A DNA stretch of 64,000 nucleotides from Labrenzia sp. R4_2. Its GTDB lineage: Bacteria; Pseudomonadota; Alphaproteobacteria; Rhizobiales; Stappiaceae. The position numbers and the translations under genes are program-made. Shown piece after piece: positions 55,788-63,685 of this stretch (its first letter is position 1; the number at the start of each line of letters is the position of its first letter). The notes below the pieces were generated by a model. That model ran no database searches and was not told the origin of the DNA. It was given only the letters and a program-made list of their open reading frames with translations. The stretch covers positions 434,001 through 498,000 of the forward strand of contig NZ_JAGHRJ010000003.1 in assembly GCF_017743865.1 (NCBI RefSeq), given 5' to 3'.

Positions 55788-56827
55788 GTGCGTCTGAGAA
55801 CACACCGGTTGTTTCCTTCAAGGATGTCGACATCGTTTTTGGCGACAACCCGAAATCTGCGTTGCCGTTGATCGATGCTGGTAAGACACGCCAGGAGATC
55901 CAGAAGGAAACGGGTCAGATCCTGGGTGTTGCTGGAGCAACCTTCGACATTTACGAGGGCGAAGTCATCGTCCTGATGGGTTTGTCCGGGTCTGGGAAGT
56001 CGACGCTCCTGCGCGGCGTGAATGGATTGAACCCCGTCATCCGGGGGGAAGTGCAGGTCCATGACGGTGAGCGTTACATCAACCCTGAGACATGTTCGGA
56101 AGCTGAATTGCGTCAGCTGCGCCGCAGCCGGATCGGCATGGTCTTTCAGCAGTTCGGTTTGCTGCCTTGGCGTACCGTCTCTGAGAACGTCGGATTTGGT
56201 TTGGAGCTTGCCGGTGTTTCGCAAAAAGACCGCGACGCGAAGGTGAAAGAGCAGCTCAAGCTCGTTGGTCTTGCCGGGTGGGGTGAAAAATACGTCCATG
56301 AACTGTCGGGCGGCATGCAGCAACGCGTCGGCTTGGCCCGGGCGTTTGCAACCGATGCCCCCCTTCTTCTGATGGATGAACCGTTCTCGGCTCTTGACCC
56401 GCTCATCCGCGACAAGTTGCAGGACGAACTTCTGGATCTTCAGAAGGAACTCAACCGGACCATCATATTCGTTAGCCACGATCTGGACGAGGCGGCGAAG
56501 ATTGGATCTCGTATCGCAATCATGGAGGGGGGACGGGTCATCCAGCTCGGCACGTCGCAAGAGATCGTGAAGAAGCCGGCAACGCCCTATGTGGCCGATT
56601 TCGTAAGCCACATGAACCCGCTCAATGTACTCCGGGCGCGCGATATTATGGTGCCGCCGGGAAGCATTCCCGGATCTATGGCCAATGCACCGACCTGCAA
56701 GGCTGACACGACCATCCGCGAGGTAGCTCGTCTGAAGAAAGACAGCACGGAGCCGGTCGTCGTCCAGCGTGACGGCGCCGTAGTCGGTGTGATCGGTGAA
56801 AACGAGCTGCTTGAGTGTATGCTCTAG
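55784..56827 (+). CDS. choV: Choline ABC transporter ATP-binding protein (ChoV)
   Basis: A 347-residue ATPase of the ProV/OpuAA family. Walker A is GLSGSGKST, Q-loop VFQQFGLLPWRTV, signature LSGGMQQRVGLARAF and Walker B LLLMDEPFSALDP, then VSHDLDEAAKIGSRIAIMEGG. A C-terminal part (about 275-347) with TIREVARLKKDSTEPVVVQRDGAVVGV (in parts) is a short CBS-like regulatory region. It ends the transporter operon and is followed by a long palindromic terminator. Confidence 0.92.
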   Translation: MSASENTPVVSFKDVDIVFGDNPKSALPLIDAGKTRQEIQKETGQILGVAGATFDIYEGEVIVLMGLSGSGKSTLLRGVNGLNPVIRGEVQVHDGERYINPETCSEAELRQLRRSRIGMVFQQFGLLPWRTVSENVGFGLELAGVSQKDRDAKVKEQLKLVGLAGWGEKYVHELSGGMQQRVGLARAFATDAPLLLMDEPFSALDPLIRDKLQDELLDLQKELNRTIIFVSHDLDEAAKIGSRIAIMEGGRVIQLGTSQEIVKKPATPYVADFVSHMNPLNVLRARDIMVPPGSIPGSMANAPTCKADTTIREVARLKKDSTEPVVVQRDGAVVGVIGENELLECML

Positions 56828-56857
56828 ATTATTCTGTGTTCGGGCGAACGCCCGTTG

Positions 56858-56907
56858 ATCTCAAACATGAAAACGGGGCCTGTTGGCCCCGTTTTCATGT
56901 TTGAGAT
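56858..56907. terminator. Very long bidirectional terminator hairpin
   Basis: A 23-bp perfect inverted repeat at 56858-56880 and 56885-56907, with loop TGTT. The GC-rich tip is GGGGCC/GGCCCC and the outer part is AT-rich (AAAC/GTTTTC). A second hairpin, CGGGCG-AA-CGCCCG, lies at 56841-56854. It separates choV from the convergent cold-shock gene and can serve both strands. Confidence 0.85.
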
Positions 56908-56943
56908 TCGGCGCGATATCGCTGCCTGAAACTTAAAAAAACC

Positions 56944-57156
56944 TCAGAGGAGCTCCAGCTGAGCTGCCTGTTTGCCGCGGCCGCGACGGTCATCTTCGGC
57001 AACGAAAGAAATCTTTGCGCCTTCAACCGGAGTTCCAAGACCTGCCTGTTCAAACGCCGTAACATGAACGAAAACGTCCTTGCCACCGCTTTCCGGGGTA
57101 ATGAAGCCGAAGCCACGGTCGTGATTGAAGAATTTAATGGTGCCGTTCTCGCGCAT
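56944..57156 (-). CDS. Cold-shock protein (CspA family)
   Basis: A 70-residue single-OB-fold nucleic-acid-binding protein. The ATG at 57156 begins MRENGTIKFFNHDRGFGFI; the longer frame to 57225 is its leader. RNP1 (RGFGFI) and RNP2 (DVFVHVTAF) are both present. Such proteins bind single-stranded RNA and act as RNA chaperones. Several paralogues are usual per genome, so a specific symbol is not given. Confidence 0.93.
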   Translation of the reverse strand: MRENGTIKFFNHDRGFGFITPESGGKDVFVHVTAFEQAGLGTPVEGAKISFVAEDDRRGRGKQAAQLELL

Positions 57157-57574
57157 GGAGAAGCCTTTCCGTAGTTTGTGCAGGCAGCCGTTCCTGGGGA
57201 ACCGAGCCGATAAACGAGAAGTCAAAAAAGAAACGGAAAGCTTGGCAGTTCAGAGCAGCACCCAAAAGGATGCTGCCGAAGGCAGTCTCACCGGGTCTAG
57301 TATCATGTCCCGTACAACGCAACTTGCGCTGATATTTCAAATGTAAGGGCGTCGGTAGCCGCCGACAAGGGAAAGAAGCCAGTTATTCTCAAACGGACTT
57401 TTGGGTGCCGCAACATGCTCGGACTTTGAGCGAGTTTGGAGGCTGATAGGATCAGAAAAACGGAAACCGCAGGGCTGTGATTGTGGTCACATCGCCAGAA
57501 ATCGGCCCGGTCTAAGGTTACTTCATCAACTGAGGTGGAAGCGTAAGGCCTCAGGAGCTTGAAGGAGCAAGACC
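57157..57574. other. Divergent intergenic region: csp leader and BA14K promoter
   Basis: 418 bp between the cold-shock gene and the BA14K gene. Cold-shock genes often have long structured 5' leaders, and the ~100-200 bp next to 57157 may be one. I cannot place a -10/-35 pair with confidence. No ORF or RNA gene is recognised. Confidence 0.4.
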
Positions 57575-57931
57575 ATGTTCAAGACTATTGTTACGACTTC
57601 CGCCGCAGTGACGATCGCCGCTGGTGCTATGATCTTCGCTGGTTCAAACACCGCTCAGGCCGGTAACGGTTGGGGCGTGGCCGCCGGGGTTGCCGGCGGC
57701 TTCGCAGCTGGCGCCCTTGTAGGGTCCGCGCTCTCGCAGCCCCGGTATGCTGGCCCTCCAACCTATTATTATGCACCGCGCCGTGTGTATCGCCCGGCCC
57801 CAGTCGTGACCTATCGTCCGGCCCCGTGGACCAATGCCTGGTACAATTACTGCAGCAGCAAATACCGGTCTTTCAATCCGCGTACCGGTTACTACCTCGC
57901 ATATTCCGGTAACTACCGGTTCTGCCGTTAA
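57575..57931 (+). CDS. BA14K-family exported protein
   Basis: A 118-residue small secreted protein. Signal peptide (MFKTIVTTSAAVTIAAGAMI...), cleavage likely after Ala29 (AQA-G). A glycine/alanine-rich hydrophobic stretch (VAAGVAGGFAAGALVGSAL) is followed by a Tyr/Pro/Arg-rich linker. The C-terminal BA14K motif reads WYNYCSSKYRSFNPRTGYYL and ends with NYRFC. The prototype is a Brucella immunoreactive 14-kDa lectin-like protein; its molecular role is unclear. Preceded by AAGGAG at 57562-57567. Confidence 0.85.
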   Translation: MFKTIVTTSAAVTIAAGAMIFAGSNTAQAGNGWGVAAGVAGGFAAGALVGSALSQPRYAGPPTYYYAPRRVYRPAPVVTYRPAPWTNAWYNYCSSKYRSFNPRTGYYLAYSGNYRFCR

Positions 57932-58009
57932 CAGTTATAAGCTGGGCGCAATCACCAGCAGCCCCGCAGACTGGTTCGCCAATCTGCGGGGTTTATAATA
58001 TGCGCAAAT

Positions 58010-58468
58010 TCAGGCGCCAGATTGCCTCTTCGCCGCCCGCATGACGGTTTCAAGCTGATTGAGAAACCGGGACCGGTCTTGCTTGGTGAAGCTAGGGCCG
58101 CCTTCACGGATCTCACCGATTTCTCTGAGGTGCGTGTTGAGATCCCGCATGGCAAGCCGCATCCCGATGGCATCCTCGCGAAATGGTTTGCCGTTCGGAG
58201 ATAAGACCTGCGCCCCGGTCTTCACGCAGCGAGCTGCCAGCGGAACATCTGCGGTGATGACGACGTCTCCGGGACCAGAGTGGTCCGCGATCCAGTTGTC
58301 GGCTTCGTCCGGTCCTTCTGGGACCACGACCCTTTCAATGAGATCCCCATCAGGCAGCCTCATCCAACTGTTCGACACGAACACGATCCTGACTTTGTGG
58401 CGCTCTCCGACCCGGATTGTCTCGTCTTTGACCGGGCAGGCGTCCGCGTCGACATAAAGGACAGTCAT
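58010..58468 (-). CDS. UPF0178 family protein (YaiI/YqxD), PIN-like
   Basis: A 152-residue protein beginning MTVLYVDADACPVKDE. The ATG at 58468 overlaps the stop of the upstream flavoprotein gene (ATGA). Family hallmarks are DADACPVK, VFVSNSWM and ADNWIADHSGPGDVVITADVPLAARCV. The fold is PIN-nuclease-like, but no substrate is established. Confidence 0.88.
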   Translation of the reverse strand: MTVLYVDADACPVKDETIRVGERHKVRIVFVSNSWMRLPDGDLIERVVVPEGPDEADNWIADHSGPGDVVITADVPLAARCVKTGAQVLSPNGKPFREDAIGMRLAMRDLNTHLREIGEIREGGPSFTKQDRSRFLNQLETVMRAAKRQSGA

Positions 58469-59691
58469 GTTCCAGGGGCCTCCGGTGACCTTGAGGTGAG
58501 ATAGGTGGTGATCCCGTTGGCGGCTGCCAATCCCGACGCGAAACAGGCCTGCAGAAGATAGCCGCCGGTGGGGGCTTCCCAATCAAGCATTTCGCCGGAG
58601 ACAAACACCCCTGGCATTTTGCGCAGCATGAGATGTGGATCGACTTCGTGCAGGGCCACTCCGCCTGCGGAGGAAATGGCGCGGTCGATATCGTAAGTGG
58701 CGGTACAGTTCACCGGAACGTTCTTGATCCGAGTTGCCAATTCTCCCGAGACTTCCGGCAGGGGGCCACTTTCCCGGATGAGCGCCTGTTCTACCGGTTG
58801 CAAGCCGACCGCCTTTCTCAGAAATGTCGACATGGACTGCTTGCCCCGCGGGCGCCCGAGTTTTTCTTGCAACGCCTGATGAGTGAGTTGGGGACGCAGA
58901 TCGATTGAAATAGGCGCGGTCCCAGATTGATTGAGCTGCGTCCTAATCTCGGCCGACAAGGCATAGATTGCCCCGCCTTCAAGGCCCTTTCCGGAAAGGA
59001 TAGCTTCACCTAAAACCGAGTGCGATCCGCTGGTAACCTTGATCCGTTTTAACGGTTGTCCGGCAAACCGCTGTGTGATGAACGCGCTCCAGGACACTTC
59101 AAATCCGCAATTGGCGGGTTGAAAGTCAACCACCTCAACCCCGGCGTCACGCAAAATGGGAACCCAGGCAGCATCAGACCCAAGTTTCGGCCAGCTCGCC
59201 CCACCAAGGGCCAGCAAGACTGCGCGGGCAGGCATTGGTGATGGCGCCTCATTGTCTCTTGAAATCAACGCATTGCCATCTTGGGAGAACCCACGAAACG
59301 TAGAGCGGGTGAGGAGGCGGACACCGCTGTTGTCCAAACGCCGAAGCCACGCACGTAGGAGCGGGGACGCTTTCATGGCCTTGGGAAAGACACGGCCGCT
59401 CGTCCCGACAAAGGTCTCTTGACCGAGCCCTTCGCACCAACCGATCAGGGCTTTGGGCGGAAAATCGGAGAGGAGAGGTTTGATAAAGTTTTCGGCCTCG
59501 CGATACCGGCTGACAAACGGTTCCAATGCTTCGCTGTGGGTCAAATTCAGTCCGCCGCGTCCAGCCATGAGAAATTTCCGGGCCGGCGATGGCATTCGGT
59601 CCACCACAACGACGTCATACCCCTTGGCAGACAGGTGTTCGGCTGCAAACAGTCCAGCTGGACCAGCTCCGATGATCAATGCATCTATCAT
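58465..59691 (-). CDS. NAD(P)/FAD-dependent oxidoreductase, TIGR03862/HI0933-like
   Basis: A 408-residue flavoprotein from ATG 59691 (MIDALIIGAGPAGLFAAEHL), with AAGG 5 nt upstream; ATG 59721 would add ten residues. KFLMAGRGGLNLTHSE is the variant of the RISGGGRCNFTN hallmark, and GVFVSGEMLDWEAPTGGYLLQACFASG is the C-terminal FAD contact. It is coupled to the UPF0178 gene. Function unknown; a paralogue of the HI0933 type is at 44985-46163. Confidence 0.87.
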   Translation of the reverse strand: MIDALIIGAGPAGLFAAEHLSAKGYDVVVVDRMPSPARKFLMAGRGGLNLTHSEALEPFVSRYREAENFIKPLLSDFPPKALIGWCEGLGQETFVGTSGRVFPKAMKASPLLRAWLRRLDNSGVRLLTRSTFRGFSQDGNALISRDNEAPSPMPARAVLLALGGASWPKLGSDAAWVPILRDAGVEVVDFQPANCGFEVSWSAFITQRFAGQPLKRIKVTSGSHSVLGEAILSGKGLEGGAIYALSAEIRTQLNQSGTAPISIDLRPQLTHQALQEKLGRPRGKQSMSTFLRKAVGLQPVEQALIRESGPLPEVSGELATRIKNVPVNCTATYDIDRAISSAGGVALHEVDPHLMLRKMPGVFVSGEMLDWEAPTGGYLLQACFASGLAAANGITTYLTSRSPEAPGT

Positions 59692-59879
59692 GCGGGCCTT
59701 ATAATCCGAATGTATTTCCAAAAACCAGAACCGATTGATAAAGGCTCAAGTTGTAAAAGTTGAATTCGGTGTTCAATCTCAAGAATTTATTATTTGTCTT
59801 GTGAAATGCTTTCCGGAACGAACAGGTTATTTTTGTGGGTCGAGGTATTTGTTTAGGCACTAGGAGAGCGCACTTGGTG

Positions 59880-61070
59880 ATGAAACGAGAAGAGATAATT
59901 GTCGTCGTGGATCCCGATGTCTCCGTGCAATCGGCCATGACAAAACTGTTCTCAGAGCATCACGCGCTTTCTTGTTTTTCAGACGCTGAGGCTGCGATCG
60001 AGTTTCTTAAAAAGCATCCTGCAACAGCGGTTGTCTTTTCTTGTTATAATTTCCCTGAATACGATGGCGTTGCTTTCTTAAGTGAATGTGCAGTCGTGGC
60101 GCCGCAAGCGGCCCGGATCATGCTCACACGTGAGGGATCGAAGGACGTTATCAAGAAGGCTCTCAATGAGGGCCACGCGTTCATGTATCTTGAGAAGCCC
60201 TGCCAAAGAGCGGAAATCATATCCGCTCTTGAGGCCGGTCTCTCTCATCATCGGCAATTGGCAAAAGAGCGGGCTCTGCTCGAGCGGACCTTATCTGGGT
60301 CAGTCAAAATGCTGATCGAAATGCTGTCCGTGTTCCACCCGGAAGCGTTTCGACGGACCCCGATCATTCGCCAGCAAGCGGTCCGGCTTGCCAAGGAGAT
60401 CGGGCTTAAAAAGACATGGGAATTGGAAATGGCCGTGATGCTGTCGCCGCTCGGTGAAGCCATGTTGCCAAAGGAGATCCTGTCCCGGTACCGGGCAGCC
60501 CGTAACCTCAGCGATGAGGAGCGGTCCATATTGGCAAAGGCCCCGGAACAGACGCGCGATCTGCTGCAAAACATCCCGCAGCTCGAGCGTGTGGCCGATT
60601 ATCTCTATTTATCAGCCTGCGGTTATGACGGCTCCGGGTTCCCAGAAAATGGGCCGGAAGGCGACAAGATCCCGCTGGTGTCCAGGATCCTGAAGCTGCT
60701 CACCGACTTGTGGTACGCATCCCCAGAAGGGGGACCGGATGCTGCAGCTTTTGACGCGTTGATGATCAACTGGCGGCAATATGATCCACGGCTTCTGGAA
60801 TTGGCAAAAGAGATCCTTTTGAAGGAAAAGCCTGCGGAACAGAAAACTCTCTTTCAGCATTGCTACATCCGTTCACTCCGGCCCGGGGATATCCTTGTCG
60901 ATGATGTGCGGACTGAAACATCTTTTGAGTTGGTTCTGGCCCGCGGTCATTTGCTCACACCGACGATGATCCGGCGGTTGGAACACTTCAACAAAACATC
61001 TGGTGTGCGGCAGCCGATCCGTGTGAGGCGATCCAAAGCAGCTGAACCGGTCCTCAACGAAACCGCTTGA
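59880..61070 (+). CDS. Degenerate receiver plus degenerate HD-GYP protein
   Basis: 396 residues from the ATG at 59880; GTG 59877 and TTG 59874, the latter at better distance from AGGAG, are alternatives. Residues 1-125 form a CheY-like receiver: the acidic pair Asp11/Asp13, Thr83 and Lys106 remain, but the phospho-acceptor position is Cys55 (FSCYNFPEYDG). Residues 140-330 resemble an HD-GYP domain: GYDGSGFPENGPEGDKIPLVSRI (in parts, 248-270) fits, but the HD pair is Ser189-Pro190 (MLSPLGEAMLP), the GK lysine is Glu193 and HHE is SAC. It probably cannot be phosphorylated or hydrolyse c-di-GMP and may act by binding. Confidence 0.78.
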   Translation: MKREEIIVVVDPDVSVQSAMTKLFSEHHALSCFSDAEAAIEFLKKHPATAVVFSCYNFPEYDGVAFLSECAVVAPQAARIMLTREGSKDVIKKALNEGHAFMYLEKPCQRAEIISALEAGLSHHRQLAKERALLERTLSGSVKMLIEMLSVFHPEAFRRTPIIRQQAVRLAKEIGLKKTWELEMAVMLSPLGEAMLPKEILSRYRAARNLSDEERSILAKAPEQTRDLLQNIPQLERVADYLYLSACGYDGSGFPENGPEGDKIPLVSRILKLLTDLWYASPEGGPDAAAFDALMINWRQYDPRLLELAKEILLKEKPAEQKTLFQHCYIRSLRPGDILVDDVRTETSFELVLARGHLLTPTMIRRLEHFNKTSGVRQPIRVRRSKAAEPVLNETA

Positions 61071-61072
61071 AG

Positions 61073-61861
61073 CTATTTTCGGTTGGTCTTTTTCAACAGC
61101 TCGGCTTCATAGGCCTTGGCGACACGCAGAAAACGACCGTGCGCATAGTTCATTGCCAGAATGAAGCCCCACCAGCCGTAATTGCGGTATTTGCGGACAA
61201 AATAACCTTTGAAGAAGCTGACCGGAAATTCGGTTAAGAGCCGGTATCTCGGCATTTTCCGGCCTCTATCCAGCATGTCCTGAACCTGCATATCCGAATA
61301 GCGGTTGTATTTGCCGACGCTGAATTCCAAGGACCTGTCGGACTGGTGGGCCATGATACCTTCAAGGTCACCCAAGGTCGCACCGTCCTGCGGCCGGACA
61401 GTGTCGTGAACGGTAGAGTCCGAGAAGCGTCCCTTGCGGCGGTCATACAGCCGGATTTGATTGTACCCGTAGGCCCAAGGCGCCGGTCCCGTTTCATGCG
61501 GAAACGTGTCCCGGATCATGATCCGCCAAGCATCTGCATCCAGATAACTCTGATCATCGAATTTTGCTCGGATCTCGGCTGCAAGCGCGGGTGTGATTTC
61601 CTCATCCGCGTCCAGGTTAAGCAGCCAATCGTTGCGGCATTGGTCTTCGCCGAAGCGTTTTTGCAGGCCATAGCCCGGCCACTCATGAAACACGACCCTT
61701 GCACCAAGGGCTTCGGCAACCGGTACCGTCTCATCTTCCGAGCCGCTGTCAATCACGATGACTTCATCGACCCAGTCGACAACGCTTTTGATTGCAGCCG
61801 GGATCCGGTCCGCCTCATTTTTCGCGATGATGAATGCGGACAATGGAAGGCGTTGGGTCAT
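61073..61861 (-). CDS. Family 2 glycosyltransferase (WaaE/KdtX-like, lipopolysaccharide core)
   Basis: A 262-residue GT-A fold enzyme. The start at 61861 (MTQRLPLSAFIIAKNEADRI) is chosen because the upstream frame to 62044 looks non-coding. Nucleotide-sugar motifs are DEVIVIDSGSEDET and NLDADEEIT (the DxD-type metal site). HEWPGYGLQKRFGEDQC and the C-terminal KGYFVRKYRNYGWWGFILAMNYAHGRFL (in parts) match the WaaE/KdtX group, which adds a sugar to the LPS inner core. No waa genes are adjacent. Confidence 0.85.
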   Translation of the reverse strand: MTQRLPLSAFIIAKNEADRIPAAIKSVVDWVDEVIVIDSGSEDETVPVAEALGARVVFHEWPGYGLQKRFGEDQCRNDWLLNLDADEEITPALAAEIRAKFDDQSYLDADAWRIMIRDTFPHETGPAPWAYGYNQIRLYDRRKGRFSDSTVHDTVRPQDGATLGDLEGIMAHQSDRSLEFSVGKYNRYSDMQVQDMLDRGRKMPRYRLLTEFPVSFFKGYFVRKYRNYGWWGFILAMNYAHGRFLRVAKAYEAELLKKTNRK

Positions 61862-62017
61862 TGGATATCCGGGGTCGTTGCGCCTGCGATCCGGAACACA
61901 TCCGGCGCGCTGTTTTAGCTGTGCCCGAATGGATTTTGAAGAGGCAACAAGGCCTGTTCTTTCAAAACGTTGCATTTTAAAACTGGAGGTATAAGGGCAA
62001 CACATTCGTGTCTGCAA

Positions 62018-62041
62018 AAAAATAGCCCCGCAAGGCGGGGC
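62018..62041 (-). terminator. Orphan intrinsic terminator on the minus strand
   Basis: GCCCCGC (62025-62031) pairs with GCGGGGC (62035-62041), loop AAG. Read leftward it ends in TATTTTTTT (62024-62016), a good terminator. No annotated minus-strand gene ends here: the glycosyltransferase starts downstream of it and the next gene to the right is on the plus strand. Confidence 0.75.
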
Positions 62042-62386
62042 CACAAATCAAATCAAAAAAAGGACCAAAACAGTCATTTGCTTTAAACAAGAGCCTAAGT
62101 ACTCAACTACTGTGACAAACAAATGACCCGGTGCATGCGGCTTTGGCATCCTGCAGGTAAAGCAGGTTCAAAAGCTCTGTGTTAGGAATTTGATATTAAA
62201 ATAAATATATGAAATAAAACATGAAAAATAATTTGAATGACGTTTAGGTCAATTTCCTCTTGCAAAGCAACATCGAAGCTGGGAGTGTAATGCCAAATTG
62301 AAAGGCTCGGTCACCTTGTTAGCGCAGTTCGGAACACGAATTGCGCGGCATGACCGTGGAGAGCTTTCGGGTTTGGAGGAAATGTC
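62042..62386. other. AT-rich intergenic region, possible minus-strand small RNA and thiolase promoter
   Basis: The segment holds paired segments (GTCATTTG 62073-62080 with CAAATGAC 62120-62127; CCTGC-N7-GCAGG near 62150-62166) upstream, in minus-strand sense, of the orphan terminator. 62180-62240 is very AT-rich and may carry the promoter(s). No ORF is supported. A small RNA is inferred only from the unexplained terminator and structure. Confidence 0.35.
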
Positions 62387-63553
62387 ATGACTGCTGCAAT
62401 GGTTGGGTGGGCACATCTGCCTTTCGGGAAACACTCTGACGAAACGGTTGAAAGCATGATCGTGAAAGCGGCGACGGACGCCATTCACGATGCGGGCATT
62501 TCTCCTGAGGATGTCGACGAGATTGTTCTTGGTCACTTCAATGCCGGGTTTTCCGCGCAGGATTTCACCGCCGCTCTTGTCTTGCAGGCCAATCCCGCGC
62601 TCCGGTTCACCCCGGCAACACGGGTTGAAAACGCCTGTGCGACCGGTTCCGCCGCTGTCCATCAGGGCGTCCGCGCGGTTTCGTCCGGTGCCGCGCGATT
62701 TGTGCTCGTTGTCGGTGTGGAGCAAATGACGACCACGCCGGGGCCGGAAATCGGCAAAAACCTTCTGAAGGCGTCATACTTGAAAGAGGATGGCGACACA
62801 CCGGCAGGATTTGCGGGAGTTTTCGGCAAGATCGCGGATTCCTACTTCCAGAAATACGGCGATCAGTCCGACGCTTTGGCAAAGATTGCTGCCAAGAACC
62901 ACAAGAACGGTGTGGGCAACCCTTATGCGCAGATGCGCAAGGATTTGGGCTATGAGTTCTGCCGGGATGAGAGCGAGAAAAATCCGTTTGTGGCAGGCCC
63001 GCTGAAGCGGACCGATTGTTCGCTCGTCTCAGATGGCGCTGCGGCCATGGTCCTTACAGATCCGGCAACAGCGCTCGGCATGAAAAAGGCCGTTGCCTTC
63101 CGCGGTCTCGCCCATGTGCAGGACTTCCTGCCGATGTCGAAGCGCGACATCCTGAAATTCGAAGGTTGTTCAAAGGCTTGGGGCCAAGCACTCGGGGATG
63201 CGAACCTTGCCATTGACGATCTTTCATTTGTTGAGACACACGACTGCTTCACCATTGCCGAGTTGATCGAATACGAGGCGATGGGATTGACCAAAGAGGG
63301 CGAAGGCTCACGCGCTGTTCTTGAGGGCTGGACGGAAATGGACGGCAAATTGCCGGTCAACCCGTCCGGCGGTCTGAAGGCCAAAGGCCACCCGATTGGC
63401 GCTACGGGCGTTTCCATGCATGTTTTGACGGCCATGCAGCTGACCGGGACGGCTGGCGATATCCAAGTGAAAAACGCGGAACTCGGCGGGATCTTCAATA
63501 TGGGCGGCGCAGCTGTCGCCAACTATGTCTCGATCCTTCAGTCAATGAAATAA
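62387..63553 (+). CDS. Thiolase / acetyl-CoA acetyltransferase family protein
   Basis: A 388-residue thiolase. The ATG follows TTGGAGG. The acyl-carrying cysteine is in VENACATGSAAVHQG. The catalytic histidine/cysteine regions are ETHDCFTIAELIEYEAMG and NPSGGLKAKGHPIGATGVS. The HDCF pattern and the form of the C-terminus place it with the SCP2-like thiolases rather than the biosynthetic PhaA/AtoB group, whose second cysteine lies in a CxGGG motif near the end. Substrate chain length is unknown. No acyl-CoA partner genes are adjacent. Confidence 0.85.
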   Translation: MTAAMVGWAHLPFGKHSDETVESMIVKAATDAIHDAGISPEDVDEIVLGHFNAGFSAQDFTAALVLQANPALRFTPATRVENACATGSAAVHQGVRAVSSGAARFVLVVGVEQMTTTPGPEIGKNLLKASYLKEDGDTPAGFAGVFGKIADSYFQKYGDQSDALAKIAAKNHKNGVGNPYAQMRKDLGYEFCRDESEKNPFVAGPLKRTDCSLVSDGAAAMVLTDPATALGMKKAVAFRGLAHVQDFLPMSKRDILKFEGCSKAWGQALGDANLAIDDLSFVETHDCFTIAELIEYEAMGLTKEGEGSRAVLEGWTEMDGKLPVNPSGGLKAKGHPIGATGVSMHVLTAMQLTGTAGDIQVKNAELGGIFNMGGAAVANYVSILQSMK

Positions 63554-63575
63554 GCCAAACATTTTTGTTGGACCG

Positions 63576-63604
63576 AACAAGCCGGCTAAGCGCCGGCTTG
63601 TTTT
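63576..63604 (+). terminator. Intrinsic terminator after the thiolase gene
   Basis: AACAAGCCGGC (63576-63586) pairs perfectly with GCCGGCTTGTT (63592-63602), loop TAAGC, followed by TTTTGTTT. It lies 22 bp past the thiolase stop. Confidence 0.92.
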
Positions 63605-63685
63605 GTTTCTACTAGGCGCATGCCCCGCCATGCTTTAGCCGAAGGCCCCCTTGCGTCGCCCTCGAACGCATGATTTGACCAACAC

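Noticed and set aside
55208..56611. 467-codon minus-strand frame across choW/choV
   Set aside because: Antisense to two well-supported transporter genes; composition biased, no domain.
62140..62185. tRNA-like segment containing AGCAGGTTCAAAAGC
   Set aside because: No acceptor stem or anticodon arm can be drawn around it.
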